Positions 1-8,640 of a stretch of DNA of 64,000 nucleotides are shown here, piece after piece (the first letter of the stretch is position 1; every line of letters starts with the position of its first letter). A program made the translations under genes and the position numbers. This DNA is from Burkholderia sp. OK233 (GTDB lineage: Bacteria; Pseudomonadota; Gammaproteobacteria; Burkholderiales; Burkholderiaceae): the NCBI RefSeq assembly GCF_900230185.1, contig NZ_OCSR01000001.1, positions 4,712,001 through 4,776,000 of the forward strand. The letters are read 5' to 3'. The notes beneath the pieces were generated by a model, which did no database searches, was not told the DNA's origin, and worked only from the letters and a program-made list of their open reading frames with translations.

Positions 1-1
1 G

Positions 2-631
2 GACGCCAATCCGGCGCTCAAGCACGACACGGCCGGTATGAGCGACACCGATCTGATGAATGCGATCAACGCGCCGGAAGCGTCGACCGGCAATGGTGAA
101 GGGCTGTTTTTCCCGGACACCTATCTGTTCGACAAGGACACCAGCGATCTGGACATCTATCGCCGCGCGTACCGTCTGATGCGGCTGCGTCTGGACGAGG
201 CGTGGACCGCGCGTGCGCCGAACCTGCCGTACAAGACTCCGTATGATGCGTTGACGATGGCCTCGATCATCGAAAAGGAAACCGGCAAGAAATCGGACCG
301 GCCGATGGTGGCGGCCGTGTTCGCGAACCGCCTGCGTGTGGGCATGCCGCTGCAAACCGACCCGACCGTGATCTACGGCATGGGCGACAGCTACACCGGC
401 CGCATCAGGAAGAAAGACCTGCAGACCGACACTCCCTACAATACCTACACCCGGATGGGGCTTCCGCCAACGCCCATCTCGCTGCCCGGTGTCGCATCGC
501 TGCAGGCGGCGATGAACCCGGCGCAATCCACCGCGCTGTATTTCGTTTCGCGCGGCGACGGCAGCAGTATCTTTTCTGACACCCTCGGCGATCACAACAA
601 GGCCGTGGACAAATACATTCGAGGGCAATGA
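2..631 (+). CDS. mltG: Endolytic peptidoglycan transglycosylase MltG (YceG-like), 5' truncated by the window edge
   Basis: The open frame enters from the left edge, so only the C-terminal ~209 residues are visible. MltG is an inner-membrane lytic transglycosylase that cuts nascent glycan strands and so sets their length. The visible part has the family's conserved blocks: GLFFPDTYLFDK near its start, ASIIEKETG (the Glu is the expected catalytic acid), NRLRVGMPLQTDPTVIYG, and the C-terminal NPAQSTALYFVSRGDG. The stop codon overlaps the tmk start in an ATGATG run, so the two are translationally coupled. The mltG-tmk-holB-tatD order is typical of proteobacterial chromosomes. The membrane anchor lies outside the window. 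Confidence 0.95.
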   Translation, partial: DANPALKHDTAGMSDTDLMNAINAPEASTGNGEGLFFPDTYLFDKDTSDLDIYRRAYRLMRLRLDEAWTARAPNLPYKTPYDALTMASIIEKETGKKSDRPMVAAVFANRLRVGMPLQTDPTVIYGMGDSYTGRIRKKDLQTDTPYNTYTRMGLPPTPISLPGVASLQAAMNPAQSTALYFVSRGDGSSIFSDTLGDHNKAVDKYIRGQ

Positions 632-1251
632 TGGCGCGGGGCAAATTCATAACGTTTGAGGGCATCGACGGTGCCGGCAAGACCACCCACCTGGGCTGGT
701 TTCGCGAACGCCTCGAAGAGAAAGTCGCGAGCACCGGCCGCTCGGTCGTGATGACGCGCGAGCCGGGCGGCACACCGCTCGGCGAACAGATCCGCGAGAT
801 CGTGCTGCATCAGAAAATGGACCTCGAAACCGAAGCGTTGCTGATGTTCGCGCTGCGCCGCCAGCATCTGGCCGAAGTCATCGAGCCGGCGCTTGCGCGC
901 GGCGACTGGGTACTGTCCGATCGATTCACTGACGCGACTTTCGCCTACCAGGGCGGCGGCCGCGGCCTGCCGCGCGACAAGCTGGAAACGCTGGAGCGTT
1001 GGGTGCAGGGCGGTTTTCAGCCGGACCTGACGGTGCTGTTCGACTTGACGCCGGAGGTCGCCAGCGAACGGCGCAGTGCCGCGCGCGATCCGGATCGGTT
1101 CGAAAGCGAGTCGGAGGCATTTTTCAACCGCACCCGTGCCGAATATCTGCGCCGCGCGGAAGAAGCGCCGTACCGGTTCGCTATCATTGACTCTTCGCAG
1201 ACCATCGTGCGAATTCAGAAGCGACTCGAAGAGTTGATCTCAGTTCTTTGA
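628..1251 (+). CDS. tmk: Thymidylate kinase
   Basis: Phosphorylates dTMP to dTDP with ATP in the cytoplasm, an essential step in dTTP supply. The 207-residue length is normal. The P-loop GIDGAGKTT covers residues 12-20. The DR motif with the dTMP-binding region (DRFTDATFAYQGGGRG) lies near residue 100, and an Arg-rich LID segment (SERRSAARDPDRF) near residue 145. The start overlaps the mltG stop. A second in-frame ATG directly follows, so the true first Met could be either one. About 94 bp separate it from holB, which has its own candidate promoter. Confidence 0.97.
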   Translation: MMARGKFITFEGIDGAGKTTHLGWFRERLEEKVASTGRSVVMTREPGGTPLGEQIREIVLHQKMDLETEALLMFALRRQHLAEVIEPALARGDWVLSDRFTDATFAYQGGGRGLPRDKLETLERWVQGGFQPDLTVLFDLTPEVASERRSAARDPDRFESESEAFFNRTRAEYLRRAEEAPYRFAIIDSSQTIVRIQKRLEELISVL

Positions 1252-1283
1252 TTTTAAAAGAATATAATTCTGAGTTATAACGG

Positions 1284-1312
1284 TTGACGAAGTTCGCGTG
1301 ATGCATCATAAA
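1284..1312 (+). promoter_or_regulatory. Candidate sigma-70 promoter of holB
   Basis: TTGACG (1284-1289) and CATAAA (1307-1312) are separated by exactly 17 bp in the AT-rich gap between tmk and holB, 34 bp before the holB start. An upstream TATAAT at 1263-1268 has no properly spaced -35 partner. This is a sequence match only. Confidence 0.45.
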
Positions 1313-1345
1313 ATGTCGTCAACTAATTGATTTAAAAGAGAAGCG

Positions 1346-2380
1346 ATGATTTATCCGTGGCAAGCCGATGACTGGAATCGCCTGCAGCAGTTGCGTGGGC
1401 ACTGGCCGCATGCATTGCTGCTGCTGGGCCAAGCAGGGATTGGCAAGCTGCGCTTCGCGCAGCACCTCGCGCAGGGGCTTTTGTGCGAGGCCCAGCAGGC
1501 CAACGGCGAGCCGTGTGGCGCCTGCGTCGCCTGCAACTGGTTCACGCAGGGCAATCATCCTGACTATCGGATCGTCGTGCCCGAAGCGTTGGCCGCCGAA
1601 GCCGGACTCGCCGGCGCTGCGGACGAAAAAGCCGAGAAGGCCGACGGCGACGAAGGCAAAAAGACGCGCGCGCCCAGCAAGGAGATCAAGATCGAGCAGA
1701 TTCGTGGCTTGCTCGATTTCGTCGGCGTTGGGTCGCACCGTGGCGGTGCGCGTGTGGTCGTGCTGTCTCCCGCCGAGGGGTTGAACATCGCCGCGGCCAA
1801 CGCGCTCCTGAAAACGCTCGAAGAACCGCCGGCGGGCGTGGTGTTTTTGATGGTGTCGGCGCGCGTCGATCGCCTGCTGCCCACCATCATCAGCCGTTGC
1901 CGCCAATGGCCGATGACGATGCCCGCGCCGGAAGTCGCCACGAAGTGGCTCGCCGCGCAAGGCGTTGCCGAAGCGCCCGCGCTGCTTGCCGAAGCCGGCG
2001 GCGCGCCGCTCACGGCCCTCGCTCTCGCGAGCGACGAGAACCGCACGCTGCGCGACTGGACCCTGAAGCAACTGGCCGCCGGTGCCGATTGCGACGCCTT
2101 CGCCTGCGGCGAGGCGCTGCAGAAGCTGCCGGTACCGCTCGTGCTCGGCTGGCTGCAGCGCTGGATGTACGATTTGCTGGCGCAGCGCACAGCCGGCGCG
2201 CCGCGTTATTTTCCGCAGGCGTCGACGGCGTTGTCGCGCTGTGCGTCGCAAGCCGATGCCAGCGCGTTCGCGCGCTTCATGCGCACCGTGACGCGCCAGC
2301 GTGCTGTCGAGAACCATCCGCTGAATGCGCGGCTGGTGTTCGAAGAACTGTTTATCGGCTACCGCGAGCTGTTTGCGTAA
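1346..2380 (+). CDS. holB: DNA polymerase III subunit delta' (clamp loader)
   Basis: Delta' is part of the clamp-loader complex that places the beta clamp on primed DNA. The 344-residue protein begins with the RFC-type nucleotide-fold motif GQAGIGK (residues 28-34). It continues with a four-cysteine zinc module (C near residue 50, then CGACVAC) and the conserved EEPP and SRCRQWP (SRC) motifs. A charged insert rich in Lys, Glu and Asp (about residues 92-115) lies between the zinc module and the SRC region and is probably a linker. The start at 1346 has a purine-rich AAAGAGAAG upstream. The gene sits between tmk and an acetyltransferase, as expected. Confidence 0.95.
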   Translation: MIYPWQADDWNRLQQLRGHWPHALLLLGQAGIGKLRFAQHLAQGLLCEAQQANGEPCGACVACNWFTQGNHPDYRIVVPEALAAEAGLAGAADEKAEKADGDEGKKTRAPSKEIKIEQIRGLLDFVGVGSHRGGARVVVLSPAEGLNIAAANALLKTLEEPPAGVVFLMVSARVDRLLPTIISRCRQWPMTMPAPEVATKWLAAQGVAEAPALLAEAGGAPLTALALASDENRTLRDWTLKQLAAGADCDAFACGEALQKLPVPLVLGWLQRWMYDLLAQRTAGAPRYFPQASTALSRCASQADASAFARFMRTVTRQRAVENHPLNARLVFEELFIGYRELFA

Positions 2381-2485
2381 ATCCTTTGAAGGCGGGGGGT
2401 GTGTGCAAGGCTGGCGCGCCTTACCGCGGCGCGCCGACCCGTGCATCCGTCCGCTGATTCGTCTTCCATCTCACGTCAAAGCACT

Positions 2486-3004
2486 ATGAGCCTTTCCTAC
2501 CGCGATGCCACGCTCGACGATCTGCCAGCGATCGTTGCCATCTACAACTCGACCGTGCCGTCGCGGCTAGTCACTGCCGATCTCGAGCCGGTGAGCGTCG
2601 AAAGCCGTCTGGCGTGGTTTCACGCGCACGGGCCGCACAAGCGTCCGCTGTGGGTGGTGGAAGATCCGCAGCAGTCCGGCCGCGTGATCGCGTGGTTGAG
2701 CTTCTCGGATTTCTACGGCCGCCCGGCCTATCAACGTACCGCCGAAGTCAGCATCTATCTGGACGAAAGCGCGCGTGGCAAGGGTCTCGGCAAGCAACTG
2801 CTGGCAGCCTCGCTGGAAGTGGCGCCGACGCTCGGCATCGACACCGTGCTGGGCTTTATCTTTGGCCACAATGACGCGAGCCTGCGCCTGTTCCGCGGCT
2901 TCGGTTTCGACACGTGGGGGTCGCTGCCGCGCGTCGCGGTGCTGGACGGCGTGGAGCGCGATCTGATGATTCTCGGCAAGCGGCTCGAGCCGGCCGCGGC
3001 CTGA
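2486..3004 (+). CDS. GNAT N-acetyltransferase (phosphinothricin/amino-acid acetyltransferase type)
   Basis: 172-residue single-domain GNAT protein. It has the acetyl-CoA pyrophosphate-binding loop ARGKGLGKQLL near residue 97 and the C-terminal LFRGFGFDTWG strand typical of the Pat/YncA-like branch, which acetylates small amines such as methionine analogues or phosphinothricin. The substrate cannot be told from sequence. I chose the ATG at 2486 because the protein then begins MSLSYRDATLDDLPAI, where GNAT domains normally begin. The open frame reaches further upstream but that part is low-complexity. It lies in the same direction as holB and tatD and may be co-transcribed with them. Confidence 0.9.
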   Translation: MSLSYRDATLDDLPAIVAIYNSTVPSRLVTADLEPVSVESRLAWFHAHGPHKRPLWVVEDPQQSGRVIAWLSFSDFYGRPAYQRTAEVSIYLDESARGKGLGKQLLAASLEVAPTLGIDTVLGFIFGHNDASLRLFRGFGFDTWGSLPRVAVLDGVERDLMILGKRLEPAAA

Positions 3005-3062
3005 TTTGCAGCCCGATTTGCAGCCAGATTCACACCCAGCTACTCATCAGCAGGACATCATC

Positions 3063-3854
3063 ATGTTTGTCGATTCGCACTGCCATATCAACTTCGAAGG
3101 ACTCGCCGACCGCCTGCCGCAGGTGCTCGAGAACATGCGCAGCCATTCGGTCACGCATGCGCTGTGCGTATCGGTCGACCTGGAGACGCTGCCATCTGTC
3201 CTCGCGATCGCCAACCAGTACGAGAACGTGTATGCGTCGGTCGGGGTGCATCCGGATCACGAGGACATGCGCGAGCCGAGTCTCGCCGAACTGATTGAGC
3301 TGGCCGAGCATCCGAAGGTGGTCGCGATCGGCGAGACCGGCCTCGACTACTACCGGCTGGAAGGCCGCGCGATCGCCGATATGGAGTGGCAGCGCGAGCG
3401 CTTTCGCACCCATATCCGCGCGGCGCACGCCACGAAGAAACCGCTGATCATCCACACCCGGTCGTCGGCGGAAGACACGCTGCGCATCATGGCCGAGGAG
3501 CGGGCGAGCGAGCCGGGCGGCGTGATGCATTGCTTCACCGAGCCGTGGGCGGTTGCCGAGCAGGCGTTGGCGCAGAACTTTTACATTTCGCTGTCGGGCA
3601 TCGTGACGTTCAAGAGCGCGACCGACGTGCAGGACGTCGCGCGCCGCGTGCCGCTCGACCGTTTGCTGATCGAAACCGACTCGCCGTACCTCGCGCCCGT
3701 GCCGTATCGCGGCAAGCCTAATGAACCTGCGTACGTAAGTTATGTCGGACGCTTCATCGCGCAACAGCGCGAGATGCCGGATACGGCGCTGGCCGCCGCG
3801 ACGACACAAAACTTCTTCCGGCTCTTCAAGATTCCCGCGCCGGCTGGTGTGTGA
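3063..3854 (+). CDS. tatD: TatD family metal-dependent DNase
   Basis: TatD-type TIM-barrel hydrolase of 263 residues. The metal ligands are visible in order: the DSHCHINF start (His6 and His8 region), GETGLDYYR near residue 92, IIHTRSS near 130, MHCF near 155 and LLIETDSPYLAPVPYRGKPNEP near 203. Members act as 3'-5' exonucleases on damaged DNA, or as D-tyrosyl-tRNA or other phosphoesterases. In this position, after tmk-holB, the gene is often annotated ycfH. The start at 3063 gives the canonical MFVDSHCH opening. An upstream in-frame Met at 3006 would add 19 residues not typical of the family. Confidence 0.93.
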   Translation: MFVDSHCHINFEGLADRLPQVLENMRSHSVTHALCVSVDLETLPSVLAIANQYENVYASVGVHPDHEDMREPSLAELIELAEHPKVVAIGETGLDYYRLEGRAIADMEWQRERFRTHIRAAHATKKPLIIHTRSSAEDTLRIMAEERASEPGGVMHCFTEPWAVAEQALAQNFYISLSGIVTFKSATDVQDVARRVPLDRLLIETDSPYLAPVPYRGKPNEPAYVSYVGRFIAQQREMPDTALAAATTQNFFRLFKIPAPAGV

Positions 3855-3906
3855 TCGGTAAAGCCAATAAATATCAAATGGATAGGGAAGTTTCCTAAAG
3901 TAAAAC

Positions 3907-4647
3907 ATGACAAATTATTCGACTCCGACGGCAGCGATTCAAGAGACTTCAACAGCGCAAACTGCCCTCGGTTCGGCACGCCGCAGCGCGTCGCGCCTCG
4001 CGCTGGCCGCCACGCTCGCCTGCGCTGCGCTGACTTCGCTGGTCGCCTCGCCGGTTCAGGCTGCGCCGATCGACTCGCTCATCAAGTCGGTGAAATTCGA
4101 CGATGTCGACGGCGTCAACAAATTGCTGGCCAAGGGCATGGACCCGAACAGCGTCGACAACCAGGGCATCCCGCTGCTGGTGATCGCCGCGCGTGAGAAG
4201 TCGGACAAGGTAGGCGCCGCGCTGCTCGCCAATCCGAAGACCAACATCGAGATCCAGGACAAGGCCGGTGAGAACGCGATGATGATGGCCGCCCTGGGCG
4301 GCGACCTCGATTTCGTCAACCTGCTGATCGCGAAGGACGCCGAAGTCAACAAGAAGGGCTGGGCGCCGTTGCACTATGCGGCTGCGAACGGCCACGACGA
4401 TATCGTCAAAGTACTGCTCGATCATTCGGCCTACGTCGACACCGGCTCGCCGAACGGCACCACGCCGCTGATGATGGCCGCGCGCGGCGGTCATGTGTCG
4501 ACGGTGAAGCTCCTGCTCGATAACGGCGCGGACCTCACGGTGAAGAACCAGATCGGCCTGACCGCGCTCGATTTCGCGAAGACCTACAAGGAACCGGACG
4601 TAGTCGAAGGACTCACCGCGCGCCTGCAACAGATGCAACAGAAGTGA
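3907..4647 (+). CDS. Exported ankyrin-repeat protein
   Basis: 246 residues. A long basic N-terminus leads into a hydrophobic stretch ending VASPVQA|APIDS near residue 53, which looks like a signal peptide with an AXA cleavage site. The likely location is therefore the periplasm. The rest is about five ankyrin repeats, with clear cores GWAPLHYAAANGHDDIVKVLL and GTTPLMMAARGGHVSTVKLLL near residues 150-210. Ankyrin repeats bind protein partners, but none is identifiable. Ankyrin proteins after tatD are common in Burkholderia. A later start would shorten the basic leader, and no strong Shine-Dalgarno decides the matter. Confidence 0.85.
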   Translation: MTNYSTPTAAIQETSTAQTALGSARRSASRLALAATLACAALTSLVASPVQAAPIDSLIKSVKFDDVDGVNKLLAKGMDPNSVDNQGIPLLVIAAREKSDKVGAALLANPKTNIEIQDKAGENAMMMAALGGDLDFVNLLIAKDAEVNKKGWAPLHYAAANGHDDIVKVLLDHSAYVDTGSPNGTTPLMMAARGGHVSTVKLLLDNGADLTVKNQIGLTALDFAKTYKEPDVVEGLTARLQQMQQK

Positions 4648-4859
4648 ACTGCGCGAAAACTGGAGTACCGGCTGCCGGGATGCCAACTGCATGAGCGCCG
4701 GCCGCCGGCCGCAGGAACACAAATTTGCCTGAAGATAGCACCTGTTGGCATGCCTGCCGCTTCGCAAAACAGTGCAGAATGACGACTTGGCGCGTTGCGA
4801 GGCGCGCCGGTTCGATGCGGCGCAAGACCGCCTGATAAACGACCCTGGAAAGGAACACC

Positions 4860-5216
4860 ATGCTGCGGGCTTTGATTTTCGCCAGCGCGCTTGCCGTACC
4901 GCTATCGGCAGCCGCGTTTACGGGAGGCGACCTCAACAAGCTGTGCACGAAAACCGATGTGGCATCGCGTAGTGCGTGTGCCGCGTACATCGAAGGCGCC
5001 GCCGACGGCATCTTCAACACGATCGACGCGATCGGCGGCACTACCGGGCCGCGCGTCGGCCAGTACTACTGCCTGCCGGCGGACGCGCGCTCGGCGCAAC
5101 TCACCGACGCGGTACGCAAGTACATCGCCGAGAATCCGATCGTCGCGGGCTACAACGCCAGCACGGCGATCTCGCTCGGGCTCGGTAAGGCATTTCCTTG
5201 CAAGAGCGGTAGCTGA
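4860..5216 (+). CDS. Rap1a/Tai immunity-family protein, orphan
   Basis: 118-residue secreted protein with a short signal peptide (residues 1-19, ending SAAA). The mature part has four cysteines (LCTK, ACAAY, YYCLP, FPCKS) and the helical pattern of the Rap1a/Tai family, which neutralises type VI secretion amidase effectors in the periplasm. An AAGGA Shine-Dalgarno lies 6 nt before the ATG. No amidase effector, VgrG, Hcp or other T6SS gene is nearby. It may therefore be an orphan immunity protein or a family member with a different job. The family assignment is from pattern recognition and is fairly confident. The immunity role is inference. Confidence 0.75.
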   Translation: MLRALIFASALAVPLSAAAFTGGDLNKLCTKTDVASRSACAAYIEGAADGIFNTIDAIGGTTGPRVGQYYCLPADARSAQLTDAVRKYIAENPIVAGYNASTAISLGLGKAFPCKSGS

Positions 5217-5644
5217 TCGCGTAGTTGATTTGAATTTGATGTGAATCGCGGCTGACGCCGATTCCGGGTGCCCCAATCGGGCAGGTCAGGCATTTCAGCT
5301 CGCGTTGAAATCCGCGTCCATGCCGGCTCGAAGCCGGCAGCCCGCTTTCAGAAGCTGCCGCCGCGGGCGCCTTTCCCCAGTCCGGGCGGACGAATGCCTA
5401 AGATGTCCCCAGGCGTGCCGCGGCGGATGCATCGAACCGTGGGCGGCACTCCGCCGTTGTAACGCTCGTCAGCGTCAGTGTCATCAGCGGGGCGTGGCAT
5501 TCGAGCTTATGCCCGCTCCCTCAGGACTTTGCCGCCTGTTCGGCCGATGGCCCCGCCCGCATAGCGCCCGCCCCACGCAATACCACCGTCGCGCTTCGGG
5601 CTTGCGATCCCGTTCACCTTCGAACCAAGAGGAACACGCCCTTC
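5217..5644. other. Intergenic stretch without a recognisable gene
   Basis: 428 bp between the Rap1a/Tai-like gene and the MscS gene. It holds a perfect 8-bp hairpin (TGCCGGCT, loop CGA, AGCCGGCA at 5321-5339) without a T-run, and a weaker one just before it (ATTTCA/TGAAAT). No convincing reading frame with a ribosome site is seen. The hairpin may mark the end of the upstream transcript. Confidence 0.4.
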
Positions 5645-6868
5645 ATGCCAACTCTCGACGACCTCAGCCGTATCGCCGAAGCCCCGCTGCATACGTGGCT
5701 CGGCGCGTTGATCGTCTCGGTCGTCGCGACGGTGCTGGCGCTGGGCATCCATCGCGTCGGCGCACGCATCGTTACGCGGATCGCGCGGCCGTATCCGCTC
5801 ACCAGCGTCGTGCTGCGCTATATCGACAAGCCGTCGCTATTCGTCCTCGTGATCCTGATGCTGGAGGCGGTGTGGTGGGAAGCGCCTGACACGCTCACCT
5901 TCATCACGCCGCTGCGCGACGCCGCCGCGATCGCGCTGATCGGCGCACTCACATGGCTGTCGGTGCGCTCGGCGGCGGCGATCGGCGAGGCGATCATCCA
6001 GGCGCATCCGCTCGATACCGCCGACAACCTGCAGGCGCGCCGCATCCATACGCAGGCGCGCGTGCTGGCGCGCTCGGTGATGCTGGTAATCGTGATTGTC
6101 GGCGTGGGCGGCGCGCTGATGACGTTCCCGAACGTACGGCAGATCGGCGCGAGCTTGCTGGCGTCGGCGGGCGTGGCCGGTCTGGTCGCCGGTATTGCCG
6201 CGCGGCCGGTGCTCGGCAATCTGATCGCCGGTTTGCAGATCGCGCTCTCGCAGCCGATCCGGCTCGACGATGTCGTCGTGATTCAGGGCGAGTGGGGGCG
6301 TATCGAGGAAATCACCGGCACGTATGTCTCGGTGCGCTTGTGGGACCAGCGCAGGCTGATCGTGCCGCTGCAATGGTTCATCGAAAACCCGTTCGCCAAC
6401 TGGACGCGCAGCAGTTCTCAGATCATCGGCACGGTGTTCCTGTACGTCGATTATCGGATGCCGCTTGCGCCGTTGCGCGAAGAGCTCGCGCGCATCGTCG
6501 AAGCCGCGCCCGAATGGGACCGCCGCGTTCAGGTGTTGCAGGTCACCGACGGCACCGAGCGCGCGATGCAATTGCGCGCGCTGGTCAGCTCACTCGATTC
6601 CGGTCTGAGCTGGGACCTGCGTTGCCGTGTGCGCGAGGGGCTGCTCGACTTCATCCAGAAACACTATCCGCAGTATTTGCCGCGGGCGCGCGCCGACGTG
6701 TCGGCCGAACTCGAAACCGGCAAGGGCGAACCACTCGACTGGGTGCCGCGCAGCACGCAGACGCCCGCCGGCAGCACCGCCGCGCACACCGAGGCCGATC
6801 CTGTGGCAAGCCGCGCCGGTCGTCATCAGACTGGCGATCCGTTGCAGCAGGCGAAGGAAAAGGTGTAG
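5645..6868 (+). CDS. MscS-family mechanosensitive ion channel
   Basis: 407-residue inner-membrane channel that opens on membrane stretch and releases solutes during hypo-osmotic shock. Several hydrophobic helices fill residues 1-160. The pore-lining helix rich in Gly and Ala (SAGVAGLVAGIAARPVLGNLIAG) is near residues 178-200. The beta domain follows (QPIRLDDVVVIQGEWGRIEEI), then a C-terminal alpha/beta domain (VDYRMPLAPLREELARIV). The last ~60 residues are low-complexity and cytoplasmic. otsA, a trehalose gene, follows, so both neighbours relate to osmotic stress. An AAGAGGAA run precedes the ATG. Confidence 0.92.
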   Translation: MPTLDDLSRIAEAPLHTWLGALIVSVVATVLALGIHRVGARIVTRIARPYPLTSVVLRYIDKPSLFVLVILMLEAVWWEAPDTLTFITPLRDAAAIALIGALTWLSVRSAAAIGEAIIQAHPLDTADNLQARRIHTQARVLARSVMLVIVIVGVGGALMTFPNVRQIGASLLASAGVAGLVAGIAARPVLGNLIAGLQIALSQPIRLDDVVVIQGEWGRIEEITGTYVSVRLWDQRRLIVPLQWFIENPFANWTRSSSQIIGTVFLYVDYRMPLAPLREELARIVEAAPEWDRRVQVLQVTDGTERAMQLRALVSSLDSGLSWDLRCRVREGLLDFIQKHYPQYLPRARADVSAELETGKGEPLDWVPRSTQTPAGSTAAHTEADPVASRAGRHQTGDPLQQAKEKV

Positions 6869-7160
6869 CGCCGCATGCAGCGCCGATGCCGCGGCGGTGT
6901 CGGCGCTGTGTCGTCTCGCATAGGCTTGTCGTTGTTGGCGCGCCGCTTGCGCATGTCTCGGATCGTGACGGCATCGACACGCAGATGAGTGCAACTGATC
7001 GGACGCCCAGGCGGTCGAACCCTCCATCTGACTCACGAACCTGGCGTGGTATCACGTGTTTTTCAGCCGCTTGACGTCATCGAAGTGTTGCAGCGCTCGA
7101 GGCGTCACAAGCCCCTGAAGCGCGAACGCCGCGCCGTGCGAACCAAGGAGGACTACCAAC

Positions 7161-8573
7161 ATGGGCCGACTGATCGTCGTGTCGAATCGTGTCGCAACGC
7201 CGACGGAAACCAGGGGATCGGCGGGCGGCCTCGCAGTCGGCGTGTTCGGCGCGCTGAAGGACGCGGGGGGCGTGTGGTTCGGCTGGAGCGGCGACGTGGT
7301 AAGCGAGACCGTCGCGAACGCCGGTCCGACGCTGGAGCAGGACGGCGCGGTGACCTTCGCGACCGTCGGGCTCACGCGCAAGGATTACGACCAGTATTAC
7401 CGCGGTTTCTCTAACGCGACGCTGTGGCCCGTGTTCCACTACCGCAACGACCTTGCACGCTACGAGCGCGACGAGTATGCCGGCTACCGCCGCGTCAACG
7501 CATGGCTTGCGCACAAGCTGATCAAGCTGCTCGAACCCGACGATGTGATCTGGATTCACGACTATCATCTGATCCCGTTCGCCGAAGCGCTGCGCTCCGA
7601 AGGCATCACGAACCGCATTGGGTTCTTCCTGCACATTCCGTTTCCCGCGCCGCAGATTCTGCTCAACATTCCGCCTCACGAAGAGTTGGTGAAATCGCTC
7701 TCGTGCTACGACCTGCTGGGCTTCCAGACCGCAACCGATGAACTCGCGTTCCACGACTACGTGACGCGCCACGCGCGTGGCACCGTGAGCGGAGGCAATC
7801 ATGTCGAAGCCTTCGGCCGCAAGCTGCGCACGGGCGTCTACCGGATCGGCGTGTTCCCCGATGAAATCGCCGAACAGGCGCAGCGCTACGAAAGCCGCCA
7901 GCACGTGCTCGACCTGAAGCAGAGTCTGGAGGGTCGCAAGCTGATCATGAGTGTCGACCGGCTCGATTATTCAAAGGGGCTCGTTGAACGGTTCCGCGCC
8001 TTCGAGCAGCTGCTGGAACGCTCGCCCGAATGGCGCGGCAACGTCACGCTGGTGCAGATCGCACCGCCCACGCGTTCAGACGTCGCCACCTATCAGAAGA
8101 TCCGCCAGGATCTCGAATACGAAGCAGGGCGCATCAACGGCCGCTATTCGGGCCTCGATTACACGCCGATCCGCTACCTGAATCAGCAGTACGACCGCTG
8201 GAAACTGATGTCGCTGTTCCGCGAGTCGCAGATCGGCTTTGTCACGCCGTTGCATGACGGCATGAATCTGGTCGCGAAGGAATATGTCGCCGCGCAGAAT
8301 CCTGACGATCCGGGCGTGCTGGTGCTGTCGATTTTCGCCGGCGCGGCGGCGGAGTTGACCGGCGCGCTGCTGGTCAATCCGCACGATGCAATCGGCATGT
8401 GCGAAGCCTTGCAGCGCGCGCTGCAAATGCCGCTCGATGCACGCCAGCGGCGTCACGAGATCAATATGGCGGCACTGCGCAAGAACGATCTCGGCGTGTG
8501 GCGCGATACCTTCCTGAACGATTTGCGCAGCGTGCCCCTGCAGACGCCGGGCAAGGGCGGCGGGCATAAGTGA
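7161..8573 (+). CDS. otsA: Alpha,alpha-trehalose-phosphate synthase (UDP-forming)
   Basis: Makes trehalose-6-phosphate from UDP-glucose and glucose-6-phosphate, the first step in making the osmoprotectant trehalose. The 470-residue GT20 enzyme opens with SNRV...GSAGGLAVGV (phosphate-binding loop). It has WIHDYHLIPFAEALR (acceptor site) near residue 132, LDYSKGLVERF near 270 and the donor-site region FAGAAAEL near 393. A strong AAGGAGG lies at 7145-7151. No otsB phosphatase follows, so it must be elsewhere. The stress theme matches the preceding MscS channel. Confidence 0.96.
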   Translation: MGRLIVVSNRVATPTETRGSAGGLAVGVFGALKDAGGVWFGWSGDVVSETVANAGPTLEQDGAVTFATVGLTRKDYDQYYRGFSNATLWPVFHYRNDLARYERDEYAGYRRVNAWLAHKLIKLLEPDDVIWIHDYHLIPFAEALRSEGITNRIGFFLHIPFPAPQILLNIPPHEELVKSLSCYDLLGFQTATDELAFHDYVTRHARGTVSGGNHVEAFGRKLRTGVYRIGVFPDEIAEQAQRYESRQHVLDLKQSLEGRKLIMSVDRLDYSKGLVERFRAFEQLLERSPEWRGNVTLVQIAPPTRSDVATYQKIRQDLEYEAGRINGRYSGLDYTPIRYLNQQYDRWKLMSLFRESQIGFVTPLHDGMNLVAKEYVAAQNPDDPGVLVLSIFAGAAAELTGALLVNPHDAIGMCEALQRALQMPLDARQRRHEINMAALRKNDLGVWRDTFLNDLRSVPLQTPGKGGGHK

Positions 8574-8640
8574 TGGTGCGTTTGAACAGAATGGTTTTAC
8601 CGGGCGCCCGGCAGTGCGCGTTTGACCGAAAGGTGGGCGC

